A stretch of DNA of 36,911 nt from Cudoniella acicularis (taxonomy: Eukaryota > Ascomycota > Leotiomycetes > Helotiales > Helotiaceae). The stretch lies in NCBI GenBank assembly GCA_013054445.1, contig JAAMPI010000462.1, forward strand, positions 1-36,911. Direction: 5' to 3'. The translations under genes were made by a program, and so were the position numbers. Under the pieces are notes generated by a model. The model was not told the DNA's origin. It did no database searches and saw nothing but the letters and a program-made list of their open reading frames with translations. Positions 25,703 to 36,387 of the stretch are shown piece by piece (position 1 is the stretch's first letter; each line of letters begins with the position of its first letter).

Positions 25703-26102
25703 CTTGGTTGCAATTCAATTATGATCGCAATGACATAAAATGGCAGGTTGAGCTTCAGCGTTACCAGCATTTTAAGAGCGGTTGCGATGTTCAGCGGGAA
25801 AGAATAACCGGTCAGCTTCTGCAGCTGCACAGTATTTGACAAGGCTTGCGGCCACTTTGCCCGCGTCGTGGCCCTCCGTTTCAGCCAATAATGTCGGGGA
25901 TTGCTGTAATCACGCATCCAACCCCTACCAAAGCATTACTGGATGTAGATATGTTTGACGATGCCTTCTAGCATTAACTGGGATACGGACGAGGGCTACA
26001 GCCACAGCCTTACCAGAAACCACACTCGCTCATCCTTTACTCAGCGCGCTGACCAGAGCAGGTTGTCTGCCACCTCTTTCATGACCCCCGATTCATAATT
26101 GC
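25703..26102. promoter_or_regulatory. Spacer between the ankyrin-subtilase and NLR genes
   Basis: This 400-base spacer separates two tandem minus-strand genes. It must contain the ankyrin-subtilase 3' UTR and the NLR promoter. One ORF crosses it, but its translation has no recognisable feature and it overlaps the NLR first exon in another frame. Confidence 0.45.
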
Positions 26103-29080
26103 TTAAGCCAGAGTTTGGCTTGTTGCATTCGTCGAAGACTTCCACACTTGAATGTACTTGTCTTGTGCCATATACGTGAGCATTTTGAACATCTTATCAT
26201 GCGCTCTCACTCCCTTCTTGCTAAATTTGCTGCCAATGACAATGCATTGAAGCATCAGTGCAGCCAGACCCGCGCACCTAGCCGTTGCGATGGAGGAACC
26301 CGTCCGAGGCTCCACGCCTGGCAGCTCATTCGTTTGCGACGTGTCCTTGAGGAACTCGGCTCCAGGAGCGATGAAGTTCACATGCTTCTCGGCCGCAGAG
26401 TCTTTAAGGCCGAGGACAGTGGCCGCCCCGATGGTAAAAATCTTTTCCTTGTAGTACCTGGCGGGATACGGCGGCTCGGTGGTGAGGTTTCCTTGGTCGT
26501 TGGATGCACAGAAGAGAAGTATATCGGCGCCGATAGCCTCTTCGACGGCAGTTTTGAGCTCGCCATCCCCCGCGCCGGGATCTTCAATAGACCAACTCAT
26601 GGATATGATGTCCACGTCTTTCTTTCGTGCCCAGTCGATGGCCTTCGCTGCTGACTCGGCGGTGATCTGAGACTGGGAGTTGGTCCACTCTTCGTTTAGC
26701 TTAGCGATAAATAGCTTGACCTTGGGGCAAATCTGACTGATCAGGCAAGCCATGAGGGTTCCGTGACCGTTGGACGATTGATAAAAGCCTTGCCAATGGC
26801 CGTCATTGTTGTAGAACGTCTCACCATCCACGACCCTAGTTCCAATATCTCCGTAATCTAAGTTGACACCATCGTCGATAATTGCCACTTTGATCTCCTT
26901 CTCTTCTGATAGTGGGTTATTCCTGATATATTTCTTGAGGAACGTTGCAAAGCTCTCCATGCAATTCAACCATCTCTCCCTACGTCTCAAGGATCAGTAA
27001 GGGCAACCATGAGACCAAGGAAATGGAAAACCCACTTGCTCTCCCTTCTGGCTCTTTCCAATTCCGATAAGGCTTTGGTAATGACTTTTTTGCTCTGGTC
27101 AGATTCAAAGACGATTGTGGGCAGTGGCCGTTCCGACGTGTCCCAACACTTCTCGAAATCATCCTTGAAGCTTTTGATGTTCTTGTCGGTTCTGCCGGTA
27201 GATTCGATGCTCTATATTGATTGGATGTCAGTACATTGCTAAGGCGGAGTTGTTGTTAATTAGTGGTCATGTTACCTTTTGCTTCACGATGGTTACTGTC
27301 CGTAGCTGGGAGACCATGCATATTAGACCACTGTTTGACCACCATGGCAGGACTACGTACCTGTTTGAGCGTGGCCAGACCATCCTCTGCAGCCCAGCTC
27401 CGCAGAATGGCATTATTTCCACTCCAGTACAGCGTCACGTCTCTCACGTTGGGAGCAGATTTTTTGATTGCGTGACTGCACATATCCGACTTCATCCAGT
27501 TCCAGGACTCGACATCGAAGCTATTGACGGCATATTCGATAGCCTCATCGCTGTGGTAATCGAGGTCGTCATCTTCAACAACGATTTTAAGAATCTTTTT
27601 TACGCACGCAGTTGATTTCAACCAATCAAATATATAGATATAGTCCTTCCGACTGTTCGATTTCCACCATTCTTCAGCCTCAGCACTTATCTTCATATTC
27701 CTTACCTTCAAATTGGGAATTGATATATATTGCAAGATTGACTCAAACTTGGCGATCTTCCGGACTCTGTCGAGGAGATCTTGAGATACTTCCTTTCGCG
27801 GAGTCAGGTCGAAATGTATCTGGCCCTAAATTGACTTATCAGTTACTCTTGTCACAAACACAGGCGGCCATGATGCACCGTACCAAGGTAAGCGGAAGGA
27901 GTTCGATGATGGATTCACGATCATGACCAAAGTACCTCATGCAATTAATCCTCAGCAACGTATCAATCTCACCCGCCTTAGCCTGAAGCCAACCAGTCGC
28001 GCTCGAGCGTGGAAGGGGGGAAAGGGTCTTCAATTTTCCAGCCTGTGGTTTATCAGGAGCATTTGCCTTTTTGGTAAGCTCTTCTTGAGTGTCCAAGAAA
28101 TAGCGGAACGGCGAGAGTGATGACTTGACTCCTCGCGATATCGCCTCGACGCTTTGCTTGCGCCCATGTGTTTTCTGCTTTATCCGGTTGTTGACTGTCT
28201 CATCGCGGATACTCGACTCGATGCTCAAAGCCGTTGGGTAAGCGTCTATCAGTTCATCCACGAGTAAATCCTGCTTGGAAGTGAAGTAGTTGTAGTTAAC
28301 CGCGAGGTGCAACGGTGTGAGGCCTTCTTGGCCACCATGCCCGAGGACTTTGCTAGCGGCATTGTCAAGCCTTATTCTGGATACGAGATATCTGGCATAT
28401 TCAGTGCGTTTCATCCGGATCGCAGTGTGAAGGCACGTATCCCGGTTGTTTTGCAACAGCATATCCCACGTGACGATGTCGTCGTCGTCCACGTCTTCGC
28501 CGTCTCCAGCTACTGACCCATTCATGACATCCAATCTCGAATCATGAATGTTAGACACACCGAGAATCTCTTTCGGAGAGTGAGATATGCCTTTCTCGCA
28601 TAGGTGCCTGATTAGCTCGTAGCACGTCTCCTTATCGGCCGCAACCGCTAGATCAAGCGGGTTCAATTTTGTGCCGTCGGTCACTTGTTTCAGGAAGGCC
28701 GCCTCCTTAAGAAGCCAGGAAATGAAATTTTTTGTTGCCTCATTATACTCTATCCCGGAATTTAGCTGGCCAATCTCCATAATAACCTTGTGTAGTATGT
28801 TGTGATTCTGCGCATTTGCTGTGAACGTGTCTTCATTGTTGAGTTTTAAGAAATCAAGTGGCGTGCCATCCCTGAGGTCTTGCAGAATTTTTTCATGATA
28901 TTCCTCAAGTTTCCTGTTGCGAGGATTATCCTCTTGCTTGCCACCAGACACATTAGGCGCAGAATCACGGTTTCCGTGGACGTATTGCTCGCCCTTGGCA
29001 CCGTTACTGAGAGCAGCTGGAGGAGTATTGCCGTGAAGCCTGGGGTTATTCGTCTCGTGGGTTACCGTTTCCTCACCCAT
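26103..29080 (-). CDS. Ankyrin-repeat protein with C-terminal subtilisin-like (S8) protease
   Basis: Five exons, 29080-27884, 27825-27361, 27305-27276, 27211-27036 and 26979-26103, give about 914 residues with all joins in frame. Ankyrin-like repeats lie in the N-terminal 320 residues (HNILHKVI, DTCLHTAIRMKRTEYARYLV, GLTPLHLAVNYN). The middle region is shared by many fungal proteins (GQIHFDLT, YIYIFDWLK, NVRDVTLYWSGNNAILRSW). The peptidase S8 domain starts near residue 645. Its triad looks intact: Asp in VAIIDDGV, His in SNGHGT, Ser in TGSSIATA, and the oxyanion Asn in FCASND. No signal peptide or propeptide is visible, so an intracellular protease is inferred. Fungal subtilases of this kind include HET-Q2 of Podospora, which activates a gasdermin-like partner. 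The divergent neighbour at 29638 is the natural candidate partner. No lesion is seen. Confidence 0.87.
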
Positions 29081-29637
29081 AGCGAATGCTGAGGAATAGC
29101 GTGCGCTATTTGAATGCTTGGACTAGGTATGCTTGAAATATATATAGCAAGTTGAAAGGACTTTTGGAAATTCGAGCGTCGTTGTCGAGGTCGAGCTTTG
29201 CTCGTCTCAGCGCTCGAAGGGGGTTTTCAGCATTATGAGGCTGTAGAGATGACAATATCGCTGAGGCTTGCCGGAGGCCGCGACCTGGGCTTGTGCACCC
29301 ACACTAGCAGCTTAGTGGTCATAAAATGCCGCGAGTCCGGCAAGAGTTGCCTGCGTCTGTAGAACCCGTCCCGCTTTCCCCGTCCCTCTTTCACCCATCC
29401 TCCACATGATCCCGGTCAGTTCGATATTGCTGGCTTGTTCTCTGAGCCTCTGTAAGAATGCCCTTCCCCTCACCCTCTTCAGCTCCTACCTCTCCAGGGC
29501 TTCGTGGCGATAAGCAAGTAACCCCCAAGCGTGTTGTCGCATGAACAATCTGCCTGTTTTATCTTCATTGCTGGTATTGAAGGCGAGCTAAATCATCGAG
29601 CCATCGCTCAGACACACTCAACCTGCAGAGCAAGAAC
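29081..29637. promoter_or_regulatory. Divergent promoter of the ankyrin-subtilase and 312-residue genes
   Basis: These 557 bases separate the two divergent start codons, so the genes may share regulatory sites. A TATA-like element lies at 29139-29146, about 60 bases upstream of the ankyrin-subtilase ATG. A pyrimidine-rich stretch at about 29374-29403 lies upstream of the 312-residue gene. No specific factor site is claimed. Confidence 0.5.
29139..29146 (-). promoter_or_regulatory. TATA-like element
   Basis: TATATATA lies about 60 bases upstream of the ankyrin-subtilase start codon, within a locally AT-rich segment. Position and sequence fit a fungal TATA box, but the site is self-complementary and unproven. 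Confidence 0.35.
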
Positions 29638-30576
29638 ATGTCTTCAGATGGTGCTCTCGATGGCTTCGCCCTCGAGCTGGAGGGTGACGGAACTGGCGGA
29701 TTTTACCGTGTCAGAAATCGCAAGGACCAGATCAACAGGTCGGCCATTATAAACCGCGGCGAGAAGTTCTCGGTGATAGCTGACCTTGTCGAGGTTGTGC
29801 ATGGGACCCTCAAGCCTGGTGGTGACGCCGGCGCAATCATTGTCGCAGACTTTCAATTCATCCCAAAGCGAGGACGACGCTACAAAGGTGCCATCATCAA
29901 TTTCCAGTTCGAAAGCGACGATCCATCTGTGGAGGTCTCGGTGGAGAAAATCGCACCCCTCTCTCGCTGGGCGTTGAATCCGACAACGAGGAATGACAAG
30001 TTCTCGTTGTCCTTCAAGCCCAGCATCGAAGCTATTCCCGGCGTAGGAAATGTGAGCCTCGGGGAGTTGTCATCGTCGCAGAAGCAAGACAAGCTGTTCC
30101 ACACCGAAGTCGAGGGGTCCATGAGGTTGGAAACGCGGGATGAGGGTGGGAAAGATACGGCGCAGTGGGTGCTCGGCGAAAACGAGGCTCAGAAGACGGG
30201 AATTGCGCGGGCCCTTCGCGTCGCCATTGTGGTGAAGAGAGCCATCTTGAATGCGTCAGATGGTGAAATGATAAAATTGAGTATTGATGAGGGGCCGACT
30301 TTCAGGGTAACGGTCGAGGCGGTTGCTGAGGTTCCTATCATGTCTTTGGGCTGGGCGGAGGAGAAGTTTGAGATTTTGAGGAAGAAGGTGCCTGTAGATG
30401 ACGCGGTTGTTTTCAAGCCGGGAAAGAACCTCGAGAGCGGCTTGTTCGATTTCAGTAAGACGGCCCTGCTAGCCGAGGATTTGAAGAAGGTCATGGCGAT
30501 GAGTCTATATCAAAGCTTTGAAGGCCTCGCCGAGCACAAAGAGGCACCAGAGGGTCATGAACATCTAAAAGAGTAG
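29638..30576 (+). CDS. 312-residue uncharacterised fungal protein, candidate effector of the adjacent protease
   Basis: A single intact exon starts at MSSDGALDGF and ends at HEHLKE. The protein is rich in alternating hydrophobic/polar stretches that suggest beta strands (IIVADFQFIPKRGRRYKGA, INFQFESD, FRVTVEAVAE). A Gly/Ser segment (IPGVGNVSLGELSSSQ) is followed by a conserved-looking block, WVLGENEAQKTGIARALR then VAIVVKR. I recognise this pattern from uncharacterised filamentous-fungal proteins but cannot name the family. There is no signal peptide and no membrane helix. The C-terminal 70 residues are helical-looking and charged. The gene is divergent from an ankyrin-subtilase gene, an arrangement like the HET-Q1/HET-Q2 pair, so a protease-activated pore former or other cell-death effector is a hypothesis. 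It rests on gene context and beta-rich composition; no homology has been demonstrated. Confidence 0.8.
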   Translation: MSSDGALDGFALELEGDGTGGFYRVRNRKDQINRSAIINRGEKFSVIADLVEVVHGTLKPGGDAGAIIVADFQFIPKRGRRYKGAIINFQFESDDPSVEVSVEKIAPLSRWALNPTTRNDKFSLSFKPSIEAIPGVGNVSLGELSSSQKQDKLFHTEVEGSMRLETRDEGGKDTAQWVLGENEAQKTGIARALRVAIVVKRAILNASDGEMIKLSIDEGPTFRVTVEAVAEVPIMSLGWAEEKFEILRKKVPVDDAVVFKPGKNLESGLFDFSKTALLAEDLKKVMAMSLYQSFEGLAEHKEAPEGHEHLKE

Positions 30577-31302
30577 CTTGAATGGTGTTGGTCGTGTCTT
30601 ATGTAGGAGTACAGAATGAAGGTGTCACTGTCCTAGCGTGACACGTGCCGCGGGGTAAACATGTCTCATACAGTACTACTATCCATGAATATTTTCAACA
30701 CTTTCATAGTCGAAAATTGGATGCGCTTGTAGGCCTCACTTCAGACCCTAGGTCGACCGTCATTCGCATCTCTCTTTTTTTTTATAAAAAAATTCGTATT
30801 GTATAATTGTCTTTGAGAGATGGGGGGTGCTGCCCATGCACGCCTTAAGCGATCCAATCCATCTAATTCACTTTACTGACACTGAATAGAGATGACTGAG
30901 GACTCACTAAGGTACTTCGTAGAATTAAGCATAACTTTGTAAAATTCTAGGGTATTGAATATTATCTAACCTAAACCTCAAGCAACCAAAACGCCCTGCC
31001 ATTTTATCTCACGCCACGTGACACCGCCACCCCTTACTCCCTCCCCCCTTTCCACCTCTCGCTTCTCCTCACGAGTGTCCACATCAGCCGAGAACTACTT
31101 CCACTGTTTACCACCGCTATCTCACATGCTAAAGCATTGTTTTTCAAAATTTCAGTCGTCCTTCATCCCTTTTGATTTTTGAGATCTGTCCTTGGGCTGC
31201 ATTTTTCGGGTTTGCGGAATTCTCAAGGAATTCAGGATAGGTTGGAAAAGTTGCTTTGTTGTACTTTACCATGAATAAGACCCACAAGTAACAAAAAGGC
31301 TT
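30577..31302. other. Intergenic
   Basis: This stretch holds the 3' flank of the 312-residue gene and the region downstream of the GT32 remnant. A T-rich/A-rich run near 30774-30791 and a pyrimidine-rich segment near 31010-31080 are the only notable features. No coding region is supported. Confidence 0.45.
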
Positions 31303-32425
31303 TTATTTCGTGTTGCTTTTCGGCTCAATATTTGTCGTATGGAGGTTGACATCTGTTTGTTGTGGTGGGCCTGTCGCCTGTGCTTCTGCCGCTTTCGTCT
31401 TAGTCGCTTGGTCATCTTTCGGTTTCTCGTCTTTCGCCTGCTCCTCTTTCGGCTTCTCGCCTTTCGCTTGCTCTTCCTTCGCATGTTCCTCCTGCCTTTT
31501 CACTCGACGCCTGCTTATCATCCACCTGCGCCTTAATCGCCTACGCACACGACGCCAACAACTCATCCGTCTTCCTATTAGCATCGGCCTTCGCCTCCGC
31601 CGCCTTCTCCGCCTCCTCTTTATCAATCTTCTCCTTGGTAGTCATCTCATGCTCCTTAATAAGCCTCTCTTTCTCCTCCTGAGGCTTAGAGTCAAAACCA
31701 GCTGTATTTGCATCCCAAGCACTAACGCAGCCTGGAGCCTAGTTGCATTCCTCCACCATACCGTAAGCAGGGTGGCTATACCGTGGGTGCTTCTTAGGCC
31801 ATTGAGAAGCGTGGTAGTGGTATCGGACTAAGGCGAGTTCGTGGTTGTGATCTCCGGAGTTGGAGTGGCCTTGTCCTGCTGCGAAGGTTTGGACGGGCAG
31901 GACGAGAATGCTGCCCACTTGGCGGGCTTCGGTCATGTTGTGGAAGTTGTCGAGCCAATTCAGTGGCTGACCTGTTTGCGCAGCCATTTCTGCTAAGATT
32001 GTGATGGTGAAGGCTGAGGGACCAGTGCCGGTTAGAACCTCATCGAAGCTAAGTTCAATTTCGGAAATCGGCTTGAATTGCTTCTTTGAAATATCCTCTA
32101 ACCACTTGACAATATTGTTAATGAGCCTCAACATAGATGGGTTTCTTGGCTTGCTCATGAAGGTCCATGGACAGAAAGATTGTGATTTTGGACCAAGTAT
32201 CGTGTGGTTGACAAAATTCGGCTCGTCTATCTCGACGCTGACAGTGAGGTCGATAGTGCCGGCACTTTCGTTGAAGGGAGCAGGAATAAGAAGTATCGAT
32301 AAGATTCAACGCTTGTAAAAGAAGATGAGGGAAAGGACGCAGGCGGCATATGCTGGGAAAACTCTTCGGTTTTGTTTTGACGGCAGGACCGCAAACATCT
32401 TTGTGGGGGAGCTGGCGACCTTCAT
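31303..32425 (-). pseudogene. Och1-like GT32 glycosyltransferase pseudogene
   Basis: The reading begins at an ATG at 32423-32425 with a type II membrane anchor (basic RR, then VFPAYAACVLSLIFFYK), as in Golgi glycosyltransferases. It hits a TGA about 40 codons in. Homology-like sequence resumes only at about 32265 (VSVEIDEPNF), then WTFMSKPRNPSMLRLINNI, SFDEVLTGTGPSAFT and FAAGQGHSNSGD, which fit the C-terminal part of fungal GT32/Och1-like alpha-mannosyltransferases. The intervening 150 or so residues, which carry the sugar-nucleotide-binding DxD motif, are absent. In-frame TAG codons follow at 31739-31741 and 31541-31543, and a one-base shift lies near 31495, before a Lys/Glu/Gln-rich tail with 10-residue repeats. 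The family normally acts in Golgi N- or O-glycan or sphingolipid mannosylation. This copy cannot make a working enzyme. Confidence 0.75.
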
Positions 32426-34223
32426 TTTGGCGTCGGCCGTAATGAGCTCAAGGATAATATAATTCAATGAGGTGAAAGGGATGAATATAGAGAGAAATAT
32501 AGAGCATCAACGTATGAAAAGCTTCAACACGTTCGAGGTCACGCTAGGAGAAATCTTGGTGCAACTTCCAACCCGATCGAAGTTTTTAAAGAACAAGTGA
32601 CAGTAATTTCGATCACCTGATGTCTTATTTTGGGATGAGAAAGGAATCAAGAATCAAGAAGAGCTATCATGCGCCGAGTTGTTTGCACTTCAATGCCGAG
32701 GCAGGGCAGGCACAAGGCCAAAAGTGTTAATTAAATCCCTGGTCCCTTACCTTCATCTGTGGGCCAACGGCGGTATCGTTCATGGCCAATCCTGTTACAA
32801 GCCACGCCGTTTGGAGAAGACTAAGGGATGTCTGAGTTTGACATGTCTCAAGCGCTAACTCGGAGGACGAATCCTATGAAGCTCGACTCGTGAGTCGTAT
32901 GTTTAGTCCAGATGCAAGTAGTTTCGGAAAAACATGGCTATATTACTTTAAATAATTGGTGAGGGACACCTTGATCCTTAGTCACAAAAGAAAGAGCAAA
33001 ATCCAAAATACTCTTTATACTGGTAGCAATGCCTTAAAGTCTTGATATGATATTGGCAGGAAAGATAGAATAGCTACCCACTTGATAGCCAATCCATTGT
33101 AACTAAAACTTAAGTACAATATTTAATCCAGAATATATTTCCCTTCTACAGAGGGATATCGGATTAACGCAACTTTAAATCTTGGGCCTCGCTGTAAATA
33201 CTAAGTAAAAAGTAATGGTAGAAGCCCACTCGGACTCGGACTAAGTGGTAATAGGATGAAACTAACTAAACCGGTAGTGGCCCAAGGCACGGCAATGCTC
33301 CCGCACAACGAATGATGATTTGCTGTTTGTGCCCAAAAAGAAGTCCTGGCAAGATTTAAACTTTGGCGATCTAGCAAATAGAAGTCGTCGATCTGATGTT
33401 CGGCACGACATTGGCTGCAGCCCAGCCACCCCTTGAGGAGATCTCGGCTCCCCTGCCGATCAATCTGCATCACTCCACGATTCGTCGAGATTCACCCCGC
33501 TAGGCGGTGTACCCCTCTGATAGGACAGATAATAATATTGTATTTCAATTTGTCCGCTACGAACAGCAGTATCTACCAATTGGCCAAGTATTTGAAAATA
33601 TACCAAGAAGCTGCTCCTCATCGAACGCATTCGAGACAACATGTTAATATTATGGCAAAAATACGCCTATCCCATTAAAACACAGAACAGGCTTGATGGT
33701 TGGTCAACCTGTTGCAAGTTTAGTATGTGAAGTTTGTACTCCGTGGTGCAACCGGCGAGGACCATCCCGCTTAAACAAAACAAAAGCGATGCGTTTCATG
33801 CAGTCGGCGTGCTACTTCTCGTCACGATATGCTATTATTGGCCCGGCGCATTGAATCTGAATCTTTCTTGGAACAATCAAGAACGATTTCCGATGTGAGA
33901 GCTATCTGATTTCGAAAGTATCGTTTCGTGCATCGGCAAATACCTTCTCGCGCGCGGGGTCTGGATTCATGATTTGACAATGACTGACAGCACAAACCTA
34001 CACCTCCTAGCAAGTGAAGCTCCCAAGCACATTTTTTGCAATGGTTACCCGTCGCAGATGAGGAGCTTAGCCGGATCTGAAATCCCCTTCTGACCGGAAC
34101 TTCGAACTTGAAGACACAATTTGTCACGTCCATCCTCACGTCTTCAACTCATCTCATCTTTTATTTCGCAGAATAAGGAAACATCTCCCTGGGATAAACG
34201 CCATCTTCCTCAAGCTTCTCCTT
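32426..34223. other. Long intergenic region without genes
   Basis: About 1.8 kb lies between the two pseudogenes. The ORFs in it are short and overlap without codon-like character. It contains AT-rich patches near 32935-33190. No tRNA, transposon domain or clear terminal repeat was recognised. Confidence 0.45.
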
Positions 34224-35694
34224 ATGAATTTGCACACCCAAATGGAGAACAGATATGAAAGTATTTTGGAGAGTGAGGCCTGGGGAGAAAAGGAGCTGGA
34301 TATGACAACGCCTACAAACAGCGCCGCAAATTGGTGTCTAGAGCTTGTCCGACCTTCAGTTTTTACCAGGACAGGACCACGAAAATCAGTTAGTCGCGCA
34401 ACGTATCTTGACGACTTGAGATGCTTCGCCGCATTTCTGGTTTACTGGCAACATCACCAATTGTGGCCCCGCGGGTTTGCCGACGCAGTTTTCGAAAATG
34501 CCTTTGGTCACGACAATCAATATTACTTTGCCACCTTCCCTTTTATACGAACATTTTTCACCGGCGGTCACTTCGCTGTGACTGTATTTTTCGTCGTTTC
34601 GGGATATGTCTTATCTGCTAAACCGCTTTCCCTGATTATGCCGGGAACCAAGCAAAACTTGGGGATAACCTGGCCTCAGCGTTATTTCGACGATGGCTTC
34701 GACTTCACTTACCAGTTATATTCGTCTCTTTCATCTACATGACATCCTGGCACGTCTTTGGAATTTGGGTCATCTCAGCCGAACAAAAAATCAACTACAG
34801 CGGGGAATTTTGAGACTGGTACATGGAATTCAAGAACTCAGCTTCGTGTTCAGAACCGGCGGCGAGGCTTGGTTCACCTACAGTTTCCACGCCTGGTCTA
34901 TTCCCGTCGAATTTCGAGTTTCAATCATCGTTTACACGGCACTTTTAGCTTTCTCCAGAAGCAGAAGGAATGCTCGACTTTTGGGCGAAGTCGGTCTCAT
35001 TCTCTACTTCATGTATATCGTCGATGACTGGTTCGGCTCCATGTTCATGGCCGGAATGCTCCTCTGCGATCTCGATCTCCTAGCACGAAACGATGATCTT
35101 CCCTTCCCCAACCTGTTCTCTGCTTTAGCACCTTTCAAAAGCATCATCTTTTACACTTTTTTCATCATCAGCATCCTTCTCGGCGGCGTCCCCTCTCGAG
35201 CCGGCAGCACCGTCGAAACATTAAGGAATTCGCCAATGTGGTATTATTTATCCTTCCTCAAACTCCAAGCCGTCTACGACTACAAATAGTCCTACCTCTT
35301 CTGGGGCTCCCTTCTACTCGTCGCCTCCATCCCTCGCATCCCATGGCTGCAAAACTTCTTCGAAACGCGCTTCAACCAATACATGGACCGAATCTCCTTC
35401 GCCTTCTACCTAATCCACGGGCCAGTTCTCTGGACACTTGGAGATAGGTTATATATAGCCGTGGGCTATCATAGAGAAGCGCATCAGATCCATTTGCCTA
35501 CTTGGGTTGATACGTTTCCGATTTCGAAAGGAGGTGTGCTGGGGTTGGAACCAGCGTTTTTACTGCCGCATTTGGTGCTTTTGCCTCTGACACTTTGGTT
35601 GGCGGAGGTAGTTACTAAGTTGTTTGATGGGCCCAGTGTGAAGTTTTCGCAGTGGGCATATCGGAGGACGCTGCCGCCTTCTGTGGGGTTGTAG
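34224..35694 (+). pseudogene. Acyltransferase 3 family membrane protein pseudogene
   Basis: The protein resembles fungal acyltransferase 3 (PF01757) proteins, multi-pass enzymes that acylate sugars or small molecules. Readable blocks in order are the N-terminal YLDDLRCFAAFLVYWQHH (carrying the His of this family), GGHFAVTVFFVVSGYVLS, RWLRLHLPVIFVSFIYMTSW, GGEAWFTYSFHAWSIPVEFR, MAGMLLCDLDLLA, NQYMDRISFAFYLIHGPVLW and EPAFLLPHLVLLPLTLWLAE. Four lesions interrupt it: a missing base near 34635-34640, a TGA at 34811-34813 (Trp expected), a missing base near 34837-34840, and a TAG at 35287-35289 (Trp expected). The start is either 34224 or 34242. Full length would be about 490 residues, normal for the family. 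The conserved spacing of blocks shows recent decay, and an intact product is not expected. Confidence 0.8.
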
Positions 35695-36387
35695 GTTCAT
35701 GATTTTATCACTGGGTTTAAATAGGGCGTTGTTTTTGTGGTTTAAGGTTTGAGTTATTATCACAAATCATCGAGATTTGGGCGTAGTTAAATGAAAAAAT
35801 TTATCTTTTTCATTGTTAGAGTTTATTTCAGTGAAATCTGCCAATGAAAAAGGGGGGAGATTCGCTTCGCAGCCCCCTGACGCCGTAACCCCTTCTCATA
35901 ACAAAAATGTTCCGTTCCTAACTTTAACACCATTATAAATCTATATACTAACCTTAGAATACTTATACGAAGAATAAACATCATCGCATTATAAAACCTT
36001 TCTCAAAAGCATATACTATAAAATAACCTCTCTCCTTCTCAAATTTAACAACTTTTCACGTCTTTGAACTTAGTTTTCATTTTATGAATTTCAAGTATTA
36101 AATATGATTAGTTCGTAGTTGGTTAGCGAAGATAGGGTGGTACAGTCAGCTCTGCAGCCGAGTCCATACAGTCAGCAATACCTTCCCCAGCAAATCGCGG
36201 ATACCTGACAACGACTAAATGACGTTGGTGTTGGTGTTTGTGTTGGAGAGGGGAACCTCTCACTTCCCCGTCACCTCTATTAAAACACTCACTCACCACA
36301 TTACACCTCACTACTTTCCTCACCTTATAATCTCCACCGAAAAAAATCCCTCGACACAAAACCAAACCAAAAACAACCAGCAACGCC
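35695..36387. other. Intergenic, 5' leader of the last gene
   Basis: This stretch lies between the acyltransferase pseudogene and the small membrane protein gene. It is AT-rich up to about 36100. The last 50 bases are rich in A and C and lead into GCCATGG, a good start-codon context. No other gene is seen. Confidence 0.45.

Noticed and set aside
31303..31626. Minus-strand ORF beginning with a long run of Arg residues
   Set aside because: Its first part is the out-of-frame reading of the Glu/Lys-rich tail of the GT32 remnant; only its later part is the real tail frame.
34693..35289. A separate 198-residue membrane protein gene
   Set aside because: It is the middle of the acyltransferase reading, bounded by a frameshift and a TAG; its first 45 residues are out of frame.
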